Numbered from the stretch's first letter, positions 54,286 to 63,620 are shown. The stretch is 64,000 nucleotides of DNA from Caldilineaceae bacterium SB0661_bin_34 (GCA_009841145.1 VXMJ01000062.1:33797-97796), one strand, 5' to 3'. Numbers and translations: made by a program. The notes: a model not told the origin generated them from the sequence alone.

Positions 54286-55047
54286 TCAATCAAGCAACTC
54301 CTGCAACCCAATCCACTCGTCCCAGATATTCGTGTAGGCATCGTAGCCGGGAGCCACCCAATCGCGGTGGCGCAATCTGCTGATGAGGGCATGGCGCACG
54401 TTGGGTGACAGGTTGTAGCCGCCCTCGTGTTGAATCAGGTGGTGAGCAAGTACGACATCACCGGCCTTGCCCGTGATCATGACCGGATCCTGCGCATGAT
54501 GAATGTGGGGCACCCCCTGGCTGAGGACTTCATGCCCGACATCCCGGAAGTATGCCTGCAGTTCCCGGTGGGAACCCGGCCATACGGTGAAGTTGCCCGA
54601 CTCCCTATCCGGCACGTCGGCCAGATACACGACGGCAAACAACGTGAAAGAGCGAATGTACTTGCCTTTGGCCGTTCCGTTGTTGCCACCTCCGATGCCG
54701 TCGATGTGGCCGTGTTGGTCAGGTGGCCCCTCATCAAGGGCCATCGGGAACCGCGGTGCGATCTGCACCCGTTCCACCGGGAGCATGCAACCTTCCCCCA
54801 TTAGGCCTTCGGCTGCCTGGCGAACCCCGGTCCGGTTGAAAACGTCTGTCATGACCGGCTGGCCTGCCAGTTCGTAACAATACTGGTCGACCGTAAAGCG
54901 CGCGGGGTCGCCTCCGGTCTTGCCCACATGCCCAATTGAGTGATTGATGGCTCTCAGGGCCTCATCGCACATTGTGCGCGGTACCACTTCGGTCAACTGA
55001 AGGAAACCGCGGTCGATGAACCCCTGCTTCTGGGTGTCGGTAATCAT
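54286..55047 (-). CDS. Phytanoyl-CoA dioxygenase (PhyH) family protein
   Basis: A 253-residue Fe(II)/2-oxoglutarate oxygenase. The iron ligands are visible as HID in GPPDQHGHIDGIGGGNNG and the distal His in LAHHLIQHEGGYNLSPNVRH, with Arg for 2-oxoglutarate just after. TVWPGSHRELQAYF is the typical turn before it. Different from the PhyH-like protein at 4.4-5.2 kb and not in an operon: convergent with the GH3 gene. Substrate unknown. ATG 55047 (MITDTQKQGFIDRGFLQLTE) fits the family N-terminus, although no good ribosome binding site is seen. Confidence 0.9.
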   Translation of the reverse strand: MITDTQKQGFIDRGFLQLTEVVPRTMCDEALRAINHSIGHVGKTGGDPARFTVDQYCYELAGQPVMTDVFNRTGVRQAAEGLMGEGCMLPVERVQIAPRFPMALDEGPPDQHGHIDGIGGGNNGTAKGKYIRSFTLFAVVYLADVPDRESGNFTVWPGSHRELQAYFRDVGHEVLSQGVPHIHHAQDPVMITGKAGDVVLAHHLIQHEGGYNLSPNVRHALISRLRHRDWVAPGYDAYTNIWDEWIGLQELLD

Positions 55048-55166
55048 GGAGATTATTTGCCTGTAGCTGCGTGGACAATCAGCCGCCGCGGGAGGTGGAG
55101 GTGCTTGTATCGGCCTGCATGCAGCTTGCGAAGGTTGCCGGTTTGTTGATTCTAACCACTGTCCGA

Positions 55167-55292
55167 TTATCGATTTGGCTTGGGAAACAGCCAGTTCAGG
55201 AAAGCCAACGCCAGCAGCAAGGCAGCGGGGACCAGAAACAACCCGGTGGCAACTCGATACCGTTCCGGCACGTATTCATGCCAAGATTTCAT
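55167..55292 (-). CDS. Small single-pass membrane protein (41 residues)
   Basis: A short frame that reads MKSWHEYVPERYRVATGLFL, continues with VPAALLLALAFLNWLF and ends with the basic tail PKPNR. It has one clear hydrophobic helix with a charged N-terminal amphipathic part. GGGGGT lies just upstream of the ATG as a fair ribosome binding site. It stands alone between the tgpA-like gene (230 bp downstream) and the PhyH gene (119 bp upstream) on the same strand. I do not know the family. The rest of 55048-55521 shows nothing. Confidence 0.5.
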   Translation of the reverse strand: MKSWHEYVPERYRVATGLFLVPAALLLALAFLNWLFPKPNR

Positions 55293-55521
55293 GTGTTACC
55301 CCCAATCCGACCTCGATGTGTCCTGCAAGGCGATACAGTCCATCCAACGCACGGGCAATCGACAGACAGCATGGAACCGTGCTGCCTGCGGGTCAGCGCA
55401 AGGGCCAACTCACAACGTATTTTCTCAGTGTTCGCACAGAAACCCAGCGGCCTACGTCCGACGTGCAGCCCATCCCAGGCCGTGCCGCCGATTCGGAGAG
55501 GGCCACCAGGCACATGCCGGG

Positions 55522-57891
55522 TCATACCCTCAGCTTGCGGCGAATCCAAAGTCGTTGCAGCCTGTTGACGATCAGATGCACATGGTCGGCCAACTCTTCC
55601 TCACATGCAGGATCAATCGAACGCGCATATCGCAGTTGGACGATGTTCGTCGCCACCCCTCTCAGAGCCCTGCGCAGGAAACGGTAAGCGTCGGCGGATA
55701 CCCTGCGTTCGGCTTGCAGAACCTCGTCCATCGCTGTGAGGTACTCCGTCTCGGTATCGGCCGCATGCTTGGGCGAGCCTATGCGTGCACCCCATCCCAA
55801 CAGGGCAAGCCAAGCATCCCCGCGGCTCCGCCGCTCGAACACCAGCCAAACAATGTATCCCGCCGGTACCAGGAGCACGAGCCAAAATAGGGATTGGGGG
55901 GTGAAACCGCCGGTCAACGGCACGGGCGGGCCCGCACCTTCCAACGCGGCGCCATCGGCCAAGCTGCCCTGAAGTTCGATCGGGGTAACGAAAGAACGGT
56001 CGAGGCCCGCCCGCCCGGCAGTGGGTTCGAAGGGAATCCATCCCAAGCCCGGGAACCACACCTCCGGCCACGCGTGGGCCTGGGCGTCGGTGAATGTCCA
56101 CTCCTCGGTGTACGGTTCCAAGTATCCGGGCGCATATCCGATGGTAAACCGTGTCGGTATGCCGGCAAGCCTCATCAACACTACAAACGCCGTGGTGTAG
56201 TAGTCGCAGTAGCCGCGTTTGAGGTCGAATAGGAAATGGTGGGCGACATCCTCCACCTCAGGTCCTGGCAGGCTGACCTCAAGGTCGTACGGATATTCCC
56301 GGAGATACGCCTCGACCGCCAGTCCCAGACTGTACAGTGCGGTGTGTCCCGCTCCGAGCCGGGAGGCGAGTTCCTCGGTTTGCGAGCTGACGGTGTCCGG
56401 CAATTGCAGGTATGGCTGCAGGGTTTCGTCGATTGATTCGCCGACGCTGTCCAGCGTCACCGATGCCAGGATGTCATCGCCCAGTCGGGGCCAGTGGGAC
56501 AGGACGTTGTAGCTGGGCTGGCCACCGGCGCGGTAGAGCAGAGCCGCACCTCCTGCACCTCGCTCGGGTGAAAGCGGAATCGTGGCGCGCACCGGTTCGG
56601 GCATCGCGTACAGCAGCAACGACTGATTGTGACGCGTGACAGACTGCCAGACTGGGAGTACATGCGGATACAAGTACGGTTCCAGGTCCGCGTTGGGCTC
56701 AACGCGGGCATCCAGCCAGCTATCGGGATTCGACCATCCGCGTCCGTCATAGTGACGGAAAGTCTTGCCTCGCATATAGAAGCCGGCCGACTCGTCAAGC
56801 ATGCTGCTGGTGGTCACCGTCAGTGCCAGGCTGTTGGTTATGTCCGGCGGCGCGCCAAGCAGAAAGGAATTGGGAAGGCCACCTGCTTCAGACTGGCGAC
56901 GGCCGTGGAACTTGCTCTGCATCTCCGGAAACATGCGGCTGCCCACGTCGGTGGTGACCGCGTCCACCGGATGGAGGATGGAGTTGGCCCACTGTTGGAT
57001 TTCGCGGAGATTGATGGAAGGTACAACCGACGCCAGAACAATCATCGCCACCAACATGGCAAGCGAACCCAGGGCCCGATCAAAGACCAGGCTTTCCGGA
57101 TAGTCCATTCCGCGGCTGTCCCACGTTGCCTGTTGGTGCCGATGCCCTTGCCACGCGTACAGCAGGAACATGCCGGCCAGGTAGGCGACCGCACTCAGTC
57201 TGGACCCCTGGCTGTAAAACACGATGAACGCGGTCAACGTCACGGAGGGCAGCAGACCGTACAGGATGGGCCGTTCGGACAAAGTCATCCAGGTAGCATG
57301 GAACGCCACCAGAAATAGGACCAATCCGCAAATGCCAATAAAAATCAGGTCGTCCTGTTGAGCACCCGGGCCTCGAACGCCTTGCAGCCAGAAACCAATC
57401 CGGCTGCCCAATCCCTCCAGTGAAGACCCGGTTTCCGCTACGGTGTGCGACCAAAGTTCCATTGCCATAGTGGACACGGTCGTATTGTCGGCAAAGGCGG
57501 GAGACCAATCCGAAATCCTGCCTGCGATTCCGGTCAGTTGTTGGATCAGTAGCAGGCAACCCAACAGAATGGCACCCACGGCAACCACTGGACCAGCCAC
57601 CCTGGCCGGCCGACCCGAAGCCCGCGTCAGGACGCGGACGGTCAGCCAACCAGCGAGCATCCCGCCGACGGTCAACCACTCCGGTGCGAGGCTTGCAGTG
57701 CCGAAGTCAACCCACTCGGTGGACCGCAGTACCGAAGAAATGCCCAACTGGAGTGCAGCCAGCAGGAATACGGTCATGCGCCCTGTTTGCGGCCTGTACC
57801 ACCGATCAAAGAGGTTCTGAAGCCTTCGGCCCAACGTTGCGTTCCGTTCCGGATCGCCCGCGAGTTCCCGATCCGATGTGAGCACAGTCAT
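55522..57891 (-). CDS. TgpA-like transglutaminase-domain membrane protein
   Basis: A 789-residue protein. About seven N-terminal membrane helices (FLLAALQLGISSV onward, to about residue 290) precede a periplasmic transglutaminase-like domain with catalytic Cys in KRGYCDYYTTAFVVLMRLAG (about residue 561), His in DAQAHAWPEVWFPGLGW and an acidic residue in FEPTAGR. One more helix (LFWLVLLVPAGYIVWLVF) is followed by a DUF4129-like cytoplasmic tail. TgpA-type proteins are thought to act on envelope proteins or peptidoglycan. The ATG overlaps the stop of the DUF58 gene by 4 bp, the usual DUF58-TgpA pairing. MoxR ATPase, the third usual partner, is missing. Confidence 0.92.
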   Translation of the reverse strand: MTVLTSDRELAGDPERNATLGRRLQNLFDRWYRPQTGRMTVFLLAALQLGISSVLRSTEWVDFGTASLAPEWLTVGGMLAGWLTVRVLTRASGRPARVAGPVVAVGAILLGCLLLIQQLTGIAGRISDWSPAFADNTTVSTMAMELWSHTVAETGSSLEGLGSRIGFWLQGVRGPGAQQDDLIFIGICGLVLFLVAFHATWMTLSERPILYGLLPSVTLTAFIVFYSQGSRLSAVAYLAGMFLLYAWQGHRHQQATWDSRGMDYPESLVFDRALGSLAMLVAMIVLASVVPSINLREIQQWANSILHPVDAVTTDVGSRMFPEMQSKFHGRRQSEAGGLPNSFLLGAPPDITNSLALTVTTSSMLDESAGFYMRGKTFRHYDGRGWSNPDSWLDARVEPNADLEPYLYPHVLPVWQSVTRHNQSLLLYAMPEPVRATIPLSPERGAGGAALLYRAGGQPSYNVLSHWPRLGDDILASVTLDSVGESIDETLQPYLQLPDTVSSQTEELASRLGAGHTALYSLGLAVEAYLREYPYDLEVSLPGPEVEDVAHHFLFDLKRGYCDYYTTAFVVLMRLAGIPTRFTIGYAPGYLEPYTEEWTFTDAQAHAWPEVWFPGLGWIPFEPTAGRAGLDRSFVTPIELQGSLADGAALEGAGPPVPLTGGFTPQSLFWLVLLVPAGYIVWLVFERRSRGDAWLALLGWGARIGSPKHAADTETEYLTAMDEVLQAERRVSADAYRFLRRALRGVATNIVQLRYARSIDPACEEELADHVHLIVNRLQRLWIRRKLRV

Positions 57892-59318
57892 CCAACCAGC
57901 TCCTGTTCCGTCACAGCCACGGTGCGGCCGAAAGGCGTAGTAATGTAACGAGTGGTTTGGCGTCGATGGGTCAATACCGGTTCAAATTCTGCCGAGGTAT
58001 CGAAAATCCTGGGTTCAAACGCGGCCAAAGCCGTCTCGACCGGGCCGGGCAGTATGACATCCGGTGTATCTGAGCTAAACCGGCAAAGGATCACGCCGCA
58101 GGCCACTCCGGCCTGTTGCAGAGATGCCAGTTCCGAAACCCAGGCCTCCATCAAACCCACCTGTTCGGAATTGGTGGGGAACGTCGCCACTACCATGACG
58201 GAGTTGCCTCGGGCCTGGCTAAGCTCCCTGCGAGTCCGGCTCAGCAGACTTGCCAACGTCACTTGGCCGGGCGTGATTCCCGCAAGGGCGTGGACCACAT
58301 GCCAAAGCAGACGCGGACCCTGCGCCGGCGCAATCACCTCGATCGCATTGTCCGAACCGGCGCACAGAAGGCCGCAGCGAGACTGGTCGCGTGTGTCGAG
58401 TACCTGGGCGACCAGGCTCCCCGCGATCATGATGGAAAACTCGAGAGTGCCCGTCGGCCCGTCGCCGACATGTGCCGAATCCTTCAGATCAAGTACGACC
58501 GTCATGCTGACCCCGGGTTCGGTTTCGAGTTCGGTCACTGTTAGTTCTCCGCGCCGCGCCGTGGACGGCCAGTGGACATGGCGCAAACTGTCAGTGGGAG
58601 TGTATTCGCGCAGGATTGGGGCCTTGACCGTGCCCTGAAGGCGTCGTCGCTGGCGCCAGCTTCCGCTCTGAATTTGTTGGACCAGGCTGTACTCCGGCAA
58701 CCGCACAATGCGGGGATATACCAGGATCTCGTGTTGCTGCACGAACATCCTGGTGCCTTCCATTAAGCCCAGGGGATCACCCAGTCGCAGTCGAACCGGT
58801 CCAAGGCGCAGCCAACCGCGCCTTTGGCACAGAACCGTTTCAGTCCATTCGGTGGAGGCGTTGTTCGAACAAGCCACCACTCTGTTGGCCGCAAATCGGA
58901 AACGCGGGTCGGCCGAGTCAAGGAATTCACACCAGATGATCGGCAGTGAACTTTGGTTGGTGACCCGACACTGGATTTCGACTTCGTCGCCGACCATCGT
59001 CAAGCTGTCGGGCAACACACATTCAAATTCGAGATGGACAATCTGCATCCGGACCCAGGCGTAGGCAGCCCCATAAATCAGCACCAATGCGATTGCCAAC
59101 GCCAGCCACAGCCCACCGGGCGAAATCAACTGTGACGCAAGAAGGAGCGGCACCAGCCACAAGGGCCAGCCATGGACCGGCCGGATATTGGTTCGATTGT
59201 CTAGGCCGTGGGCCCAAAGATTGCCGGGCAACCGCCCGACGCGACTGCTCAGCCCCCGCCTGACCGCCTCCAGGTTGGGGAAGTTCTGGCTGGGGGCAAT
59301 GGAACGGTGGTTCCTCAA
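57888..59318 (-). CDS. DUF58 domain protein (von Willebrand A-like), membrane anchored
   Basis: About 476 residues. Two membrane helices near residues 50-90 (WPLWLVPLLLASQLISPG, LWLALAIALVLIYGAAYAWV), a beta-rich domain, then the DUF58 signature LREYTPTDSLRHVHWPSTAR followed by a VWA-like fold (SMTVVLDLKDSAHVGDG). DUF58 proteins work with MoxR ATPases and TgpA. The start is uncertain: the frame begins with TTG 59318 and has no ATG before the first helix. It is translationally coupled to the TgpA-like gene. Confidence 0.9.
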   Translation of the reverse strand: MRNHRSIAPSQNFPNLEAVRRGLSSRVGRLPGNLWAHGLDNRTNIRPVHGWPLWLVPLLLASQLISPGGLWLALAIALVLIYGAAYAWVRMQIVHLEFECVLPDSLTMVGDEVEIQCRVTNQSSLPIIWCEFLDSADPRFRFAANRVVACSNNASTEWTETVLCQRRGWLRLGPVRLRLGDPLGLMEGTRMFVQQHEILVYPRIVRLPEYSLVQQIQSGSWRQRRRLQGTVKAPILREYTPTDSLRHVHWPSTARRGELTVTELETEPGVSMTVVLDLKDSAHVGDGPTGTLEFSIMIAGSLVAQVLDTRDQSRCGLLCAGSDNAIEVIAPAQGPRLLWHVVHALAGITPGQVTLASLLSRTRRELSQARGNSVMVVATFPTNSEQVGLMEAWVSELASLQQAGVACGVILCRFSSDTPDVILPGPVETALAAFEPRIFDTSAEFEPVLTHRRQTTRYITTPFGRTVAVTEQELVG

Positions 59319-59351
59319 GCCCCGGATACCACAACTGACCGGGACATGGGA

Positions 59352-59570
59352 TCAGGCCACATCCTCGCGATTGAGGTCCGCCAGCAGCGCTTGGAGCTTG
59401 GCCTGGGTCAAACCCGCTTCGGGATAGGTGGACACTTCCATCAGGGTCATGCCCAACGCCATGTGCAGCTGCGGGTGGGAAGTGGCTCCCGGAATATGAC
59501 GTTCAAGGATTTGCTTGGCGCGTTCGTCGTTGATGAGTTCGCCAATCCTGGTCTGTATGGTGTATTTCAC
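59352..59570 (-). CDS. Small conserved helical protein (72 residues)
   Basis: MKYTIQTRIGELINDERAKQ begins a helical, soluble 72-residue protein; the later part LHMALGMTLMEVSTYPEAGL ends with AKLQALLADLNREDVA. Similar segments occur as C-terminal helical domains of some bacterial esterases and hydrolases, from memory, but I do not assign a function. It lies between the DUF362 gene (55 bp upstream) and the DUF58 gene (33 bp downstream), all in the same direction, hence in one operon. Confidence 0.7.
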   Translation of the reverse strand: MKYTIQTRIGELINDERAKQILERHIPGATSHPQLHMALGMTLMEVSTYPEAGLTQAKLQALLADLNREDVA

Positions 59571-59625
59571 AGTGTGTTCACCTTGGTTTCAAGTGTGAAG
59601 GGATACCGCGGATGCGAGAATCGGA

Positions 59626-60579
59626 TCAGGCAGCCGTCAAGAGGGCGTCCGCGTTGTGTTTCTGCCACTGCAGTTGCTTTTGCGTCAACTCGTGCGGCTG
59701 GAAACGAGTGGTCACGTCCGCGACGGGTACGCCCAGGACGTTGATTTGCTCCGGCCTGGTACACCCTAGCCGATACTTGCGGGCGTAGTGCAGGGTGCCC
59801 ATGAGTTCCGGGTCGAACCCCATCACCTCGGTCATGACCGCGTCGACCGCGAAAACGTCAACGCCTGCGGCCACCACGTCCAAATCCGCCTGGTTGGTTC
59901 CGCCGGGGCCATTGCCTTGCAACCCGGTTATACCATCCACGACCGAAACATCGGGGGACAGGTAACGGGCCAGCCGAATCAGATTGACGTTAAGGTACTT
60001 GGCCTCGACGGGCTGGCGTCGTTCCGGGTGGGACGGGAACCCGTGCATCAGTACCCGATCCGGCTGGGCAATGGTTCCCATGATCATGTTCTTCAGGGAC
60101 AGTGTCACCACGCACACGTCATGAGTCTTGGCTCGGGCCAGGCTGAACGTGCACGGCGCGTCCAGGAGCGTCCGCGGCATGCGTACGGTCCGGACCCGGT
60201 CGCCGGCGGTGAAGATGGTCATCTCGCGCCAGCGGGTTTCCTGATGCAGGTCGAAGAGCTCAATATCCACGTCGTACTCATCCGCAAGTTCAGAGTAGCC
60301 AAATCGCTGAAATGCGTCAGTGGTCGATCCCGCACTACCTTCTGTGATCAATACCCGGCGGGGCGGAGTATCGGAACCCAGCAGGAAATCCAGGACGCCG
60401 CGGACTGTGTCGGCGTGAGACGAGGCGAGCTGGATTGAGTCGGATAGGAAGTTGGGCTTGAGCAGCACATCCTCGTGAAGGTGCGGCTCAACATCCTCCC
60501 GGACTCGGTTGAGCGCTTCAAACGCACAGGCTCGCCGATCCGTGCCCCTAACCAAGGCAACATTGGCTTTGGTCTTCAT
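59626..60579 (-). CDS. DUF362 domain protein
   Basis: About 317 residues starting at ATG 60579 (MKTKANVALVRGTD), with AAGGAG 8 nt upstream. VLLKPNFLSDSIQLASSHAD is the typical DUF362 opening, followed by RVLITEGSAGSTTDAFQRFG, FSLARAKTHDVCVVTLSLKN and SVVDGITGLQGNGPGGTNQA. Family members are often iron-sulfur proteins with C-terminal ferredoxin domains; no CxxCxxC cluster is seen here, so it is the short form without ferredoxin. Function unknown. First gene of the run DUF362 - 72-residue protein - DUF58 - TgpA. Confidence 0.9.
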   Translation of the reverse strand: MKTKANVALVRGTDRRACAFEALNRVREDVEPHLHEDVLLKPNFLSDSIQLASSHADTVRGVLDFLLGSDTPPRRVLITEGSAGSTTDAFQRFGYSELADEYDVDIELFDLHQETRWREMTIFTAGDRVRTVRMPRTLLDAPCTFSLARAKTHDVCVVTLSLKNMIMGTIAQPDRVLMHGFPSHPERRQPVEAKYLNVNLIRLARYLSPDVSVVDGITGLQGNGPGGTNQADLDVVAAGVDVFAVDAVMTEVMGFDPELMGTLHYARKYRLGCTRPEQINVLGVPVADVTTRFQPHELTQKQLQWQKHNADALLTAA

Positions 60580-60954
60580 GCTGATATCTCCTTCCGTCCC
60601 ATCTGACATGCCGCCAACCGGCATTGGATGCCCGATTTGTCAAGGTGACATGTTACCAACGACCAACCGCGGTGCGAGCGGATTCGGGACCGTTTCCGTG
60701 TTGTGTTGGTCCGAGGCCCACATGGGTGTCTCCAAGCATGAATGCCCTGTTCGCTTGGGGCAAGCCATGATGGTGGCCATCAGATGCAGGAAGTTGAGAG
60801 CCCCGCTTCCGTCTTCAGTCCCAGGCCAGGCACTCTCGGGCCATTACGTTCCTACGGAGCGCCTTGGTGAATGTGTGCAGGCAGAACCGCGGAACCTGAT
60901 CGCGATGGACATGGTGTGCTATGTGCACAGCGCGCTCGCGGACGCCGTCATCCG
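60580..60954. other. Intergenic region of 375 bp
   Basis: Separates the YcjX/YcjF pair from the DUF362 operon. Carries the DUF362 ribosome binding site at its left end. No promoter, hairpin or small gene is convincing by eye. Confidence 0.45.
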
Positions 60955-62298
60955 TCATCTTGCCGACCGAACAGGCTGAATCTGCTTGATCGCGCTGCTG
61001 CCGAGGCGCCAGACGAGGACACCGTTGATGGCACCTTCGGAAGCACGCTCAACTAACTTGCCGACGACAGGGGCGGCTCCGGCCAGTTTGCCAACGATGC
61101 TGGTACCGACCTCTCCAACTCCCTCAACCCCCTCCGTGATGTCCTCCATGATGTCCGGCAACGGGCCACTTTCCGAAAGGCCATCGGTCACATCCTGAAG
61201 CGCACCGCTCAGGTAGGTCGCCATCACCGAGTGTCCCAGAAGCAGTGCGGCCTGAAACGTGGTGGGCCGTAGGCCGTAGAGCACCAGCAGCTCGCGCAGC
61301 ATGGCCATGCACGTGGACAGCACGATTGCCTGATCAAGCAGAGGAAACCGGGACGCGGCAGTACCGATGCCAACCCTGACCGCGTGCGCTCGCACCCGCC
61401 GCTCGGCGACCGCATCGAGAATCGCCTGGAACCGTTCGTTGAATGCCTCCAGCCATTCGGTGGCAGACAGTACCTGTGGACCCTCAAGCAGATAATGCCG
61501 CGCGTTCTTCAGCCGGGCTCGTTCGTCGTCGTTCAGATGAGGGTGTGCCTTCTCACTTTCGAATTCCTTCAGGTATTCCCGCAACTGCAATCGTGCCTGA
61601 TCGGCATGGAGGATTGCGAGCACCTGCCATTGTCGACGCTCGTTCAGCTCTTGCAGACCGGCGAGATTCACGGCCGGACTACGGCGGAGCCGCATGAGTG
61701 CCCACCCGAGCCGTACAACCAGGATGATGAGGATGAGAGCGAAACCACCCGCAGCTACCCCGGCAACCCAGGCCAACGGCCTCGGCAGGGCCTGGATGTG
61801 GCCAACTGCTGCCGCGCCTTGCCCGATGAGCAGTAAGCCCAGAATCGAAGCTGTGGCCAACAAGGTCCAGCTTAGGAAGTTGAGTATGGGTTTAGGCAAC
61901 CGAAAGCGACCCGCATCCCGTTGTTGCAGCGCCTGTTCGAACTCCCGGCGAATCTGTTCTTGGTCCTGTTCCTTTTCCTGACGATCGTGTTGCCTGTTCT
62001 CTCCCGGAGTCAGCTCTCGGCCCTTTTCAGTGGTGGATGAGAGCCTACCGAGACCATGGTCGCCATCGCGCAGGAGTTCCTTGTCGGCAAGGCCGGATCC
62101 AAGGTTGGAAGACCGCGTTCGCGCTTGGTCGCGTTCCTCAATCTTGACTTGGGGTTGTACTCGACCCTCACCTGCGGTGGATGGGGGAATGCCGAGACCA
62201 TAGTCGCCGTCGCGCTGCGGCTCGCTCCCGGCAACGGCAGGTCCATGCTTGGGAGTCGCGGACCATGCCTGGTCATCGTTGCGGGGCGTTTCGGCCAT
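60955..62298 (-). CDS. YcjF/DUF697-like membrane protein with repeat-bearing disordered N-terminus
   Basis: About 447 residues from ATG 62298 (MAETPRNDDQAWSATPKHGP); a longer frame to 62550 would overlap the upstream gene. Residues 1-145 are hydrophilic and repeat themselves: RDGDYGLG at 29-36 and RDGDHGLG at 77-84, period 48. Two membrane helices follow (LNFLSWTLLATASILGLLLI and WVAGVAAGGFALILIILVVR), then a helical domain with GIGTAASRFPLLDQAIVLST and MAMLRELLVLYGLRP, the YcjF/DUF697 style. Start lies 5 nt after the stop of the YcjX-like gene, so they work together. YcjF is an envelope-stress protein of unknown function in enterobacteria. Confidence 0.8.
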   Translation of the reverse strand: MAETPRNDDQAWSATPKHGPAVAGSEPQRDGDYGLGIPPSTAGEGRVQPQVKIEERDQARTRSSNLGSGLADKELLRDGDHGLGRLSSTTEKGRELTPGENRQHDRQEKEQDQEQIRREFEQALQQRDAGRFRLPKPILNFLSWTLLATASILGLLLIGQGAAAVGHIQALPRPLAWVAGVAAGGFALILIILVVRLGWALMRLRRSPAVNLAGLQELNERRQWQVLAILHADQARLQLREYLKEFESEKAHPHLNDDERARLKNARHYLLEGPQVLSATEWLEAFNERFQAILDAVAERRVRAHAVRVGIGTAASRFPLLDQAIVLSTCMAMLRELLVLYGLRPTTFQAALLLGHSVMATYLSGALQDVTDGLSESGPLPDIMEDITEGVEGVGEVGTSIVGKLAGAAPVVGKLVERASEGAINGVLVWRLGSSAIKQIQPVRSAR

Positions 62299-62303
62299 GG
62301 TGA

Positions 62304-63620
62304 TCAACCCAGGACCGCAAATTTGAAAATGTCGTCGAGGTTCCGATGGCGCGGCGGGATCATAAAGTTCTCCGGCACTCGAGGCCAGAAGTGTCGGTAT
62401 CTGAAGTCGCCCAGCTTCCAGGCTTGTGGCCACTCCTCCGGAAGCCGTGATACCTGAACCTCCGCCGAATAACGCTCCGAGGTGTAAGGTCCTGGCTGGG
62501 TCTGTCCGATTAACGTGTTTGGTCTGCTGCCGGGTCGGGTTGAGACGCACGCGCTACAGGTGAACCACCTCACTTCAACCGATGGCCAAATCTGCTGAGC
62601 CGCGCGGGTGTTCATTGACCGGAGCAAAGCGAGAAGTCGGCCCTCCCGAAGGTCGTCCTCCAACACCAGATCGGACTTGCTGGCCACGAATGAGACGCGC
62701 TTCAGGGCACTCTTGAGCCGCAGCGTCCGCAGAATTCGGGCAGAGTTCGTGTCGCTGCACATGGCTCTTAGCAAGTCGACCACAATCTGACGTTCGTCCC
62801 AGAAGCGCTGGTCCCCGGCCATCAACAGTGACGGGATATCAATCAGAACAACGAGACTCTGAGCGGACATCAGATGCCGGAACAAGGGTAGTACTACCTC
62901 CCTTCGGTATTCCCGGTAATGGCGCTGCATCTCGTCAGCCAACTCTGGATTCGCGTCTCTCACATCCCTCGGTAGCGGCGCAAACTCGCGCTCTTCATCC
63001 AAGCCGCAGCGGCGCGATTCGGCTAACTTGGTCTCGTCCTCGTCACGTGCGAGATCTCCGGTGCGATCCAGGAAAAACACTGACGGTGACACGAGGGGTT
63101 TATAGGCCAGGATAAGACGTGCCAGTGCGAGCCGGTAGGCCAATACAACATCTCTGGCGCTTGCCCCGGGCTTGGCGGCTGCGGTTCTGAATTGGGCGGC
63201 CACCTCCCTGCCGAAAGTGTCCTGGGAAAGATGATCGAGCAGATGGTCAGACCACTCGTCGTAATCCTTGTGTACCACCATGGCGACATCTGCGATGCGC
63301 TCGCCAGGCAAATCGAGGAATTCCACTGTATGCCGACTTCTGATGCGCCATCGGCCGCTGTGATGGAATCCATACCGGGCGTGGTAGGTATCCTTGGTCT
63401 TCTCTGGCCACTTGTACTCTCGTGCAAGTACATTCCGGAAGCGGTTTAAGGGAAAAACTTCGTCGCGCTCTCGAACATTCTGCGGGCGAAAACCCCGGAC
63501 AGCGACGCCGTCGGGCAAATGGAATCGTGTCTCGTCCAACTCCTCCAACTGCCACAGCAGAGAGGTGAGGAACATCGTCTTGCCACAGTACTGGGTGCCC
63601 GTCACCGCCACCTTTGTCAT
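62304..63620 (-). CDS. YcjX-like P-loop NTPase
   Basis: About 438 residues from ATG 63620 (MTKVAVTGTQYCGKTMFLTS). Walker A is GTQYCGKT at residues 8-15; the Walker B-like segment HTVEFLDLPGERIADVAMV resembles the FLDYPGEWLLDL of E. coli YcjX. SFVASKSDLVLEDD is a plausible base-recognition NKxD variant. LVVLIDIPSLLMAGDQRFWD and EVRWFTCSA are further YcjX-like blocks. Soluble, no signal. YcjX proteins are GTP-binding stress proteins usually paired with YcjF, as here. The frame is open to 63779, but that extension is unsupported. Near the right end lie repeats, without other genes. Confidence 0.85.
   Translation of the reverse strand: MTKVAVTGTQYCGKTMFLTSLLWQLEELDETRFHLPDGVAVRGFRPQNVRERDEVFPLNRFRNVLAREYKWPEKTKDTYHARYGFHHSGRWRIRSRHTVEFLDLPGERIADVAMVVHKDYDEWSDHLLDHLSQDTFGREVAAQFRTAAAKPGASARDVVLAYRLALARLILAYKPLVSPSVFFLDRTGDLARDEDETKLAESRRCGLDEEREFAPLPRDVRDANPELADEMQRHYREYRREVVLPLFRHLMSAQSLVVLIDIPSLLMAGDQRFWDERQIVVDLLRAMCSDTNSARILRTLRLKSALKRVSFVASKSDLVLEDDLREGRLLALLRSMNTRAAQQIWPSVEVRWFTCSACVSTRPGSRPNTLIGQTQPGPYTSERYSAEVQVSRLPEEWPQAWKLGDFRYRHFWPRVPENFMIPPRHRNLDDIFKFAVLG

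Noticed and set aside
55180..55890. Plus-strand frame of 236 codons
   Set aside because: Antisense to the TgpA-like gene end and the small membrane peptide; no family features.
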